A DNA stretch of 11,006 nt, taken from assembly GCA_023389545.1 (NCBI GenBank), contig JAEWEI010000145.1, positions 1 through 11,006 on the forward strand. Direction: 5' to 3'. The notes under the pieces are model-generated. The model saw nothing but the letters and a program-made list of their open reading frames with translations. It was not told the origin of the DNA and did not search any database. Origin of the DNA: Actinomycetes bacterium (GTDB lineage: Bacteria > Actinomycetota > Actinomycetes > Actinomycetales > Cellulomonadaceae). Position numbers and translations under genes: made by a program. Below are positions 7,616-11,006 of the stretch, one piece after another. The number at the start of each line of letters is the position of its first letter. Position 1 is the first letter of the stretch.

Positions 7616-7653
7616 GCTGAGCGCCCGTCGGCCCAGGTCGGCGGGCGCTCAGC
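7616..7653. terminator. Strong hairpin terminator between convergent proS and the DUF4439 lipoprotein gene
   Basis: GCTGAGCGCCCG (7616-7627) and CGGGCGCTCAGC (7642-7653) are perfect 12-bp complements, and the stem can extend inward by a few pairs including wobbles. It starts 12 nt after the proS stop and ends 13 nt before the lipoprotein stop, so it can serve both strands. No U tract follows on either side, which is common in high-GC actinobacteria. Confidence 0.8.
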
Positions 7654-7666
7654 CGTCAGCAGCCCG

Positions 7667-8692
7667 TCAGCCGAGGGCGACCTGGGACGCCTGCTCCGGA
7701 AGGCCCGGGAAGGCGGTGGGCTCGACGCCCCACACGGCGGCGTCGGCAGTGGCCTGGCGCAGCGCGTCCACAGCCGAGGCGCGGGTCCCCGTGGCCGCCT
7801 CTGCCACGAGGTTGGCGTACGCCGCCGCCAGTGACTGCTCGATGTCACGCGCCAGCTCGACAGCCAGCGCGGGGTCGTCCAACCCCGAGGGCAGCGCGTA
7901 GGCGGTCCTCCGCGGGTCCGAGCCGGACGAGACGAGCCCCGAGACGTCCGCCCACACCTGGGCCCGCGAGCGGTGCTGGACGGCTCGGGCCTGCGCCTCG
8001 GCTCGTTGCGCGTCGGCCAGCTTCGCGGCGATCACCTCGAACGCGTACCCGGCCTCGTCCTCGGCGAGCACGAGCGCGGACAGCACGGTGAGGTCGACGG
8101 CCCCGGGGGCCGGCGCCGGGTCGAAGGCGGGCTCCACCCCGGCGGGGGCGTCGACGCCCAACGCCGCGGCGAGCTGGACCGCCAGCTCCGCGCGCGCGGT
8201 GGACACCGAGGCCAGCAGCCGTGCGAAGGCGCCCGAGGCGGCTGAGTCCGCGTCGGCGCGGGCCGTGAGCGACGTCACGCCGAGCAGGGCGAGGACGTCG
8301 CGCGGCGTGACGATGGGCGGCGCCGAGGACGCCGTCTCGGACCGGCTGTCGGCCTCCAGCCCTGAGTCGTACACCCCGCCGAGCTGTTCGCTGTGCAGCT
8401 CGGAGAACGCGGCCACCGATCCGAGCGCATGAGAGACCGCCTGGTCGTCGGCTGCCGGGCCGAGCGCGGCGAGCCGAGCGTGGTCGGCCAGCATCGTCGC
8501 GTCGTCCACGGACCGCGCGCGTGCGAGCTCGGCCGCGTCGGGCTGCGGCGCCTGCGGCGCGGGAGTCTCCAGGCGCAGGTCGCATCCCGCCAGGAGCAGC
8601 ATGGCGGCCAGCGCCGCGACCATGGCCCGTCGCGCGGCGGAGCGGCGGCTCACGGCGGGGCGAGCGGCAGGGGCACAGCGGGTCGCGGTCAT
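7667..8692 (-). CDS. DUF4439 domain-containing (ferritin-like) lipoprotein
   Basis: A 341-residue predicted lipoprotein. The start at 8692 gives a short basic N-region (RRSAARR), a hydrophobic core and lipobox LLLAGC, with the lipidated cysteine at 37. Although the frame stays open to 9262, the upstream part lies over rimP and has no such signal. After a low-complexity Ala/Pro linker comes a mostly helical Ala-rich body. Residues about 203-341 fit the DUF4439 family (LSALVLAEDEAGYAFEVIAAKL, RAQVWADV, DPRRTAYALPSGLDDPALAVELARDIE, AVWGVEPTAFPGLPEQ), which is related to ferritin-like four-helix bundles. The domain carries few of the Glu/His pairs expected for a di-iron site, so metal binding is doubtful. 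It should be anchored on the outer membrane face. From general knowledge, this gene commonly sits between proS and rimP in Micrococcales; its function is unknown. CAGGAT lies 7 nt before the ATG. Confidence 0.8.
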   Translation of the reverse strand: MTATRCAPAARPAVSRRSAARRAMVAALAAMLLLAGCDLRLETPAPQAPQPDAAELARARSVDDATMLADHARLAALGPAADDQAVSHALGSVAAFSELHSEQLGGVYDSGLEADSRSETASSAPPIVTPRDVLALLGVTSLTARADADSAASGAFARLLASVSTARAELAVQLAAALGVDAPAGVEPAFDPAPAPGAVDLTVLSALVLAEDEAGYAFEVIAAKLADAQRAEAQARAVQHRSRAQVWADVSGLVSSGSDPRRTAYALPSGLDDPALAVELARDIEQSLAAAYANLVAEAATGTRASAVDALRQATADAAVWGVEPTAFPGLPEQASQVALG

Positions 8693-8708
8693 CGCGGTGA
8701 TCCTGCCA

Positions 8709-8729
8709 TGCCGACGGCGCCGTCCGGCA
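8709..8729. promoter_or_regulatory. Near-perfect dyad in the lipoprotein/rimP divergent region
   Basis: The palindrome ACGGCGCCGT (8714-8723) is flanked by TGCCG (8709-8713) and CGGCA (8725-8729), which are also complementary, with a single unpaired C at 8724. The dyad touches the position of the rimP -35 and lies 17-37 bp before the lipoprotein ATG. It could be an operator for both genes; no regulator is assigned. Confidence 0.35.
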
Positions 8730-8752
8730 GGCGCACGCGGACTCGTTACGCT
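8724..8752 (+). promoter_or_regulatory. Candidate promoter of the rimP-nusA-ylxR-infB operon
   Basis: TACGCT (8747-8752) fits the -10 TANNNT; CCGGCA (8724-8729), 17 nt upstream, is a weak -35 (3 of 6 matches to TTGACA). Transcription would start near 8759, leaving a leader of about 60 nt that carries the AGGAGG ribosome binding site at 8809-8814. Confidence 0.5.
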
Positions 8753-8819
8753 GGACCTCTCACAACAACACAGGGTCGACACCACGCAGGTGACCCGCTG
8801 GAGCCGACAGGAGGCGATC

Positions 8820-9401
8820 ATGCCCGCGCCAGCAACAGCGCAACGGGTCCGGGACGTCGTGGAGCCACTCGTGAGTGCCGCAGGCCTCGTGCTCGAGGAG
8901 ATCGAGGTGGTCCGGGCCGGCAAGGCGTCGGTCGTCCGGATCCTCGTGGACCTCGAGGAGGACGCCGAGGGCGGCCTCGACCTCGAGGACGTCGCAGAGG
9001 TCTCGCAGGCGATCTCGGACGCGCTGGACGACGCCGCCGCTGTGGGCGGCGAGCACACGCTCGAGGTGTCGAGCCCGGGGGTGGGCCGCGCGCTCACCGA
9101 GCGCCGCCACTTCACCCGCGCGCGCGGCCGGATGATGACGCTCAGCCGGACCGACGGCTCGACGCTGCGCGGACGGCTCGACGAGGTGGACCGATCGGCG
9201 CCGGACGCCGCCGAGCTGGTCCTCATCCCCGAGACCCCGGGGGTGAAGGGCCGCCCGCCCAAGGTGGGGGCCCCGGTCCGCGTGCCGCTCGCAGAGGTGC
9301 GCGAGGGCAGGGTCGAAGTAGAGATGGGACGGCTCGCCGAGGTGTCCGACGACGAGGACGACGACGCGCAGGACGCGACGTCGGCAGGACAGGAGAGCTG
9401 A
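8820..9401 (+). CDS. rimP: Ribosome maturation factor RimP
   Basis: A 193-residue protein needed for late assembly of the 30S subunit. The start at 8820 follows a textbook AGGAGG (8809-8814) by 5 nt; the open frame extends to 8601, but that part lies in the promoter region. The N-terminal alpha/beta domain (about 1-90) has [20 protein letters not shown] and [16 protein letters not shown], and ends in the family hallmark [12 protein letters not shown] (81-92). The SH3-like C-terminal domain (about 93-175) ends with [15 protein letters not shown], followed by an acidic tail ([10 protein letters not shown]) common in actinobacterial members. It is the first gene of the operon; nusA starts one base after its stop, so the two are probably translationally coupled. 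Confidence 0.95.
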   Translation: MPAPATAQRVRDVVEPLVSAAGLVLEEIEVVRAGKASVVRILVDLEEDAEGGLDLEDVAEVSQAISDALDDAAAVGGEHTLEVSSPGVGRALTERRHFTRARGRMMTLSRTDGSTLRGRLDEVDRSAPDAAELVLIPETPGVKGRPPKVGAPVRVPLAEVREGRVEVEMGRLAEVSDDEDDDAQDATSAGQES

Positions 9402-9402
9402 C

Positions 9403-10470
9403 GTGGACATCGACATGCAGGCGCTGAGGATGCTGGAGCGCGAGCGCGACATCAGCCTGGACGTGCTGGTCTCGGCGATCGAGCAGGCACTGCTCTCCGC
9501 CTATCACCGCACGCCCGGCGCGCAGTCCGTCGCGCGGGTCGAGCTCGACCGCGCCACGGGCCACGTGACCGTGTGGGCGCGCGAGGAGCTCGCGCAGGAG
9601 GCCCCCGAGGGCGAGGACGAGTCGCCGTCGCGCGCTGTGACGCTGGGCCCCGAGTTCGACGACACGCCCGCCGGCTTCGGCCGGATCGCCACGGCTACGG
9701 CGCGCCAGGTCATCGTGCAGCGGTTGCGCGACGCGGAGGACGACCAGGTGCTCGGGACGTTCCGCGGCAAGGAGGGCGAGGTGCTCGGCGGCGTCATCCA
9801 GCAGGGCCGTGACCCGCGGGTGGTGCTGGTGGAGGTGCGCGGCACCGAGGCGGTGCTGCCCGCCCACGAGCAGGTGCCCACGGAGGAGTACGTGCACGGC
9901 GAGCGGCTGCGCGCCCTGGTGCTGGACGTGGCCCGTGGCGCGAAGGGCCCCCAGATCACGCTCTCGCGGACCCACCCGAACCTGGTGCGCCAGCTCTTCG
10001 CGCTGGAGGTCCCCGAGGTGGCCGACGGCTCCGTGGAGATCATGGCCATCGCCCGCGAGGCGGGCCACCGCACGAAGATGGCGGTGCGGACCCGGGTCCC
10101 GGGCCTGAACGCGAAGGGCGCCTGCATCGGCCCGATGGGCGCCCGGGTGCGCGCTGTCATGTCCGAGCTGCACGGCGAGAAGATCGACATCGTCGACTAC
10201 TCGGAGGACCCGGCGGAGATGGTCGCGCACGCGCTGTCGCCTGCCCGTGTGCTGTCGGTCACAGTCGTGGACCCGGTGGCCCGCGCGGCCCGCGTGATCG
10301 TGCCCGACTACCAGCTCTCGCTCGCGATCGGCAAGGAGGGCCAGAACGCGCGACTCGCGGCGAAGTTGACCGGGTGGCGGATCGACATCCGCTCCGACGC
10401 CGCCGAGGCCGCCCCTGCCGACCAGGACGACGCGACGGGGCAGGGCGCCGGCTCCGGTCACGGCCGGTGA
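9403..10470 (+). CDS. nusA: Transcription termination/antitermination factor NusA
   Basis: A 355-residue RNA-polymerase-binding factor that controls pausing, termination and rRNA antitermination. It starts with GTG at 9403, one base after the rimP stop, behind AGGAGAG (9391-9397). The N-terminal polymerase-binding domain is about 1-115 ([38 protein letters not shown]). The S1 domain (about 120-190) includes [15 protein letters not shown] and [21 protein letters not shown]1 has [18 protein letters not shown] (239-256) and KH2 has [19 protein letters not shown] (307-325). The short Asp/Gly-rich tail replaces the acidic repeats of the proteobacterial protein, as is normal for actinobacteria. The TGA at 10468-10470 overlaps a GTG that could be an upstream start for ylxR. 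Confidence 0.97.
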   Translation: MDIDMQALRMLERERDISLDVLVSAIEQALLSAYHRTPGAQSVARVELDRATGHVTVWAREELAQEAPEGEDESPSRAVTLGPEFDDTPAGFGRIATATARQVIVQRLRDAEDDQVLGTFRGKEGEVLGGVIQQGRDPRVVLVEVRGTEAVLPAHEQVPTEEYVHGERLRALVLDVARGAKGPQITLSRTHPNLVRQLFALEVPEVADGSVEIMAIAREAGHRTKMAVRTRVPGLNAKGACIGPMGARVRAVMSELHGEKIDIVDYSEDPAEMVAHALSPARVLSVTVVDPVARAARVIVPDYQLSLAIGKEGQNARLAAKLTGWRIDIRSDAAEAAPADQDDATGQGAGSGHGR

Positions 10471-10486
10471 CACGGCGCGGTAGACT
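10457..10486 (+). promoter_or_regulatory. Candidate internal promoter for ylxR-infB
   Basis: TAGACT (10481-10486) is a very good actinobacterial -10, 11 nt after the nusA stop. GTCACG (10457-10462), 18 nt upstream, matches TTGACA at 3 of 6 positions. A start near 10493 would give a 70-nt leader to the ylxR GTG at 10563 and would let ylxR and infB be made without rimP and nusA. Confidence 0.45.
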
Positions 10487-10562
10487 CTCCGAGGCTGGGC
10501 CGGACGCCCGGCTCTCCTCCACGAGCCAGCCGAGCTCCGCCACGTCGAGTGGCGAGGGCCCG

Positions 10563-10853
10563 GTGCGCACGTGTGTGGGGTGCCGGTCGGCCGACCTGAG
10601 GTCGGTCCTGATGAGGACGGTCGTCCAAGCGGACGGCGCGGGGAATCCTGTGCTGGTCGTCGACGTCGACCGGCGTCTTCCGGGCCGGGGGGCGTGGCTG
10701 CACCCCGATCCTCGTTGCCTCGAGCTCGCCGAACGGCGCCGAGCGTTCCCGCGGGCCCTGCGTGTCGCAGGGCCGTTGGACGTCGGGCCGGTGCAGGCGC
10801 ACCTCGAGGCCGCAGGGCATCACCAGCTCCCGGGTCCGAGCCCGGAAGCGTAA
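10563..10853 (+). CDS. ylxR: YlxR family RNA-binding protein (DUF448)
   Basis: A 96-residue protein that is mostly one YlxR domain: VRTCVGCRSADLRSVLMRTV (1-20), then VDVDRRLPGRGAWLHPDPRC (33-52) and AERRRAFPRALRVAG (56-70), including the family's GRGA-W-hydrophobic-HP motif and RRRAF-RALR. YlxR proteins are small basic RNA-binding proteins; recent work in Firmicutes links them to RNase P (as RnpM), and earlier work to transcription control. The start at 10563 has GAGGG (10554-10558) 4 nt upstream and begins right at the domain, as many family members do. A GTG at 10467, overlapping the nusA stop, would add 32 low-complexity residues; it is possible, but lacks a Shine-Dalgarno and would place the TAGACT promoter inside the gene. 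Identity is sure; the start is not. Confidence 0.85.
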   Translation: MRTCVGCRSADLRSVLMRTVVQADGAGNPVLVVDVDRRLPGRGAWLHPDPRCLELAERRRAFPRALRVAGPLDVGPVQAHLEAAGHHQLPGPSPEA

Positions 10854-10861
10854 CCGTCGAC

Positions 10862-10900
10862 ATGGGAAGCGGGTTTGAGAAGCCGATGGCTGCCCGATGA
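10862..10900 (+). CDS. Leader micro-ORF 1 of infB, 12 codons (MGSGFEKPMAAR)
   Basis: ATG at 10862, 8 nt after the ylxR stop, runs 12 codons to TGA at 10898-10900. GGAAG (10844-10848) is a distant, weak ribosome binding site, so translation may rely on ribosomes ending ylxR. An internal ATG at 10886 (MAAR) has GAGAAG just upstream. The stop overlaps the start of the next micro-ORF as ATGA. I recall a similar ATGGGAAG-type start in other actinobacterial infB leaders, but could not check it. It is likely a regulatory ORF rather than a functional peptide. Confidence 0.45.
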   Translation: MGSGFEKPMAAR

Positions 10901-10936
10901 GCACGCACCGATGAGTACCCAGCGATGAGTACCCAG
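10895..10936 (+). repeat. Three tandem 14-bp repeats in the infB leader
   Basis: Units are CGATGAGCACGCAC (10895-10908), CGATGAGTACCCAG (10909-10922) and an identical copy (10923-10936). A degenerate CGATGGCTGCC (10884-10894) precedes them. Each unit supplies the last codon and stop of one micro-ORF and the start of the next. Confidence 0.9.
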
Positions 10937-10942
10937 CACTAA
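10897..10942 (+). other. Chain of three coupled five-codon micro-ORFs (MSTHR, MSTQR, MSTQH)
   Basis: ATG 10897 to TGA 10912-10914 reads MSTHR; ATG 10911 to TGA 10926-10928 reads MSTQR; ATG 10925 to TAA 10940-10942 reads MSTQH. Each ATG shares three bases with the preceding stop (ATGA), the usual arrangement for termination-reinitiation. The first and second units differ at Ser (AGC/AGT) and Thr (ACG/ACC) only synonymously, which hints that the peptide or codon pattern matters. The final codon before both TGA stops is CGA, an unfavoured Arg codon in such genomes. The chain closes with a TAA 42 nt before infB. Confidence 0.55.
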
Positions 10943-10945
10943 CGA

Positions 10946-10982
10946 CGGTCCGACCTGTCTGGGGCGGACCGAGACAGGAGAG
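10946..10982 (+). promoter_or_regulatory. Interleaved alternative stems masking or freeing the infB ribosome binding site
   Basis: Stem A pairs CGGTCCG (10946-10952) with CGGACCG (10965-10971). Stem B pairs CCTGTCT (10954-10960) with AGACAGG (10972-10978), which includes the start of the infB Shine-Dalgarno AGGAG (10976-10980). Both stems are perfect 7-bp helices in A-B-A'-B' order. With no nucleotide between A' and B', a full pseudoknot is sterically unlikely, so they should be alternatives: A leaves the ribosome binding site open and B hides it. Stem A starts 3 nt after the last micro-ORF stop. Confidence 0.5.
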
Positions 10983-10984
10983 AT

Positions 10985-11006
10985 GTGGCCAAGGTCCGCG
11001 TCTACG
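10985..11006 (+). CDS. infB: Translation initiation factor IF-2, first seven codons (3' end outside window)
   Basis: GTG at 10985 begins MAKVRVY (with GTG read as Met), the typical N terminus of actinobacterial IF2, and follows ylxR as expected for the nusA-ylxR-infB order. AGGAG (10976-10980) is 4 nt upstream. IF2 is the GTPase that places initiator tRNA on the 30S subunit and promotes subunit joining. An out-of-frame ATG at 10983-10985 overlaps the GTG. GGTCCG in codons 3-5 (10993-10998) can also pair with CGGACC (10965-10970), a third possible helix that would enclose the start site. Confidence 0.88.

Noticed and set aside
8693..9262. Upstream extension of the DUF4439 lipoprotein to 9262
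   Set aside because: The extra 190 codons overlap rimP antisense and would bury the signal peptide.
10467..10562. Longer ylxR from the GTG overlapping the nusA stop
   Set aside because: It adds 32 low-complexity residues before the conserved domain, has no Shine-Dalgarno and contains the TAGACT promoter candidate; kept only as an alternative.
9223..10908. 561-codon minus-strand ORF opposite nusA and ylxR
   Set aside because: Antisense shadow covering two certain genes and the infB leader; no recognisable domain.
10946..10978. True H-type pseudoknot from stems A and B
   Set aside because: The order fits, but there is no nucleotide between the 3' arm of A and the 3' arm of B to cross the 7-bp groove, so both full stems cannot stack at once.

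Overview
The window is chromosomal DNA from a very GC-rich actinobacterium. The gene order proS, DUF4439 lipoprotein, rimP, nusA, ylxR, infB, the DUF4081-GNAT acetyltransferase and the TANNNT-type promoters placed next to start codons all fit Micrococcales; a relative of Cellulomonas is my best guess, from protein feel rather than from a search. I see no RNA genes, mobile elements, phage genes or CRISPR arrays.

Left part (1-3681): a nitrogen/polyamine metabolism group. It holds the C-terminal part of a saccharopine-dehydrogenase-family oxidoreductase, a Tat-exported lipoprotein that resembles the substrate-binding subunit of spermidine/putrescine ABC transporters, and, convergent on the minus strand, a GabT-like 4-aminobutyrate aminotransferase. 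The group probably takes up polyamines or related amino compounds and feeds them through GABA. The transporter ATPase and permeases are not in the window.

Middle part (3682-8692): a DUF4081-GNAT acetyltransferase (+), an Fpg/Nei-family DNA glycosylase (-) with an unusual insertion in its zinc finger, prolyl-tRNA synthetase proS (+), and a DUF4439 ferritin-like lipoprotein (-). Neighbours alternate in direction, so the intergenic spaces are either convergent (a strong 12-bp hairpin follows proS) or divergent (each of the three holds a short dyad). The five genes here that lack a good Shine-Dalgarno have a -10-like hexamer 6-7 nt before the start codon, suggesting leaderless mRNAs.

Right part (8693-11006): the conserved rimP-nusA-ylxR-infB transcription/translation operon, with a candidate promoter before rimP and a second one at the nusA/ylxR junction. 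The window ends seven codons into infB.

The most interesting element is the infB leader (10854-10984). It contains a chain of tiny ORFs (12, 5, 5 and 5 codons) in which every stop overlaps the next start as ATGA. The five-codon units are encoded by a 14-bp tandem repeat and read MSTHR, MSTQR, MSTQH. Three nt after the last stop come two interleaved perfect 7-bp stems, one of which masks the infB Shine-Dalgarno. Together they look like a translation-sensing attenuator controlling initiation factor IF2.
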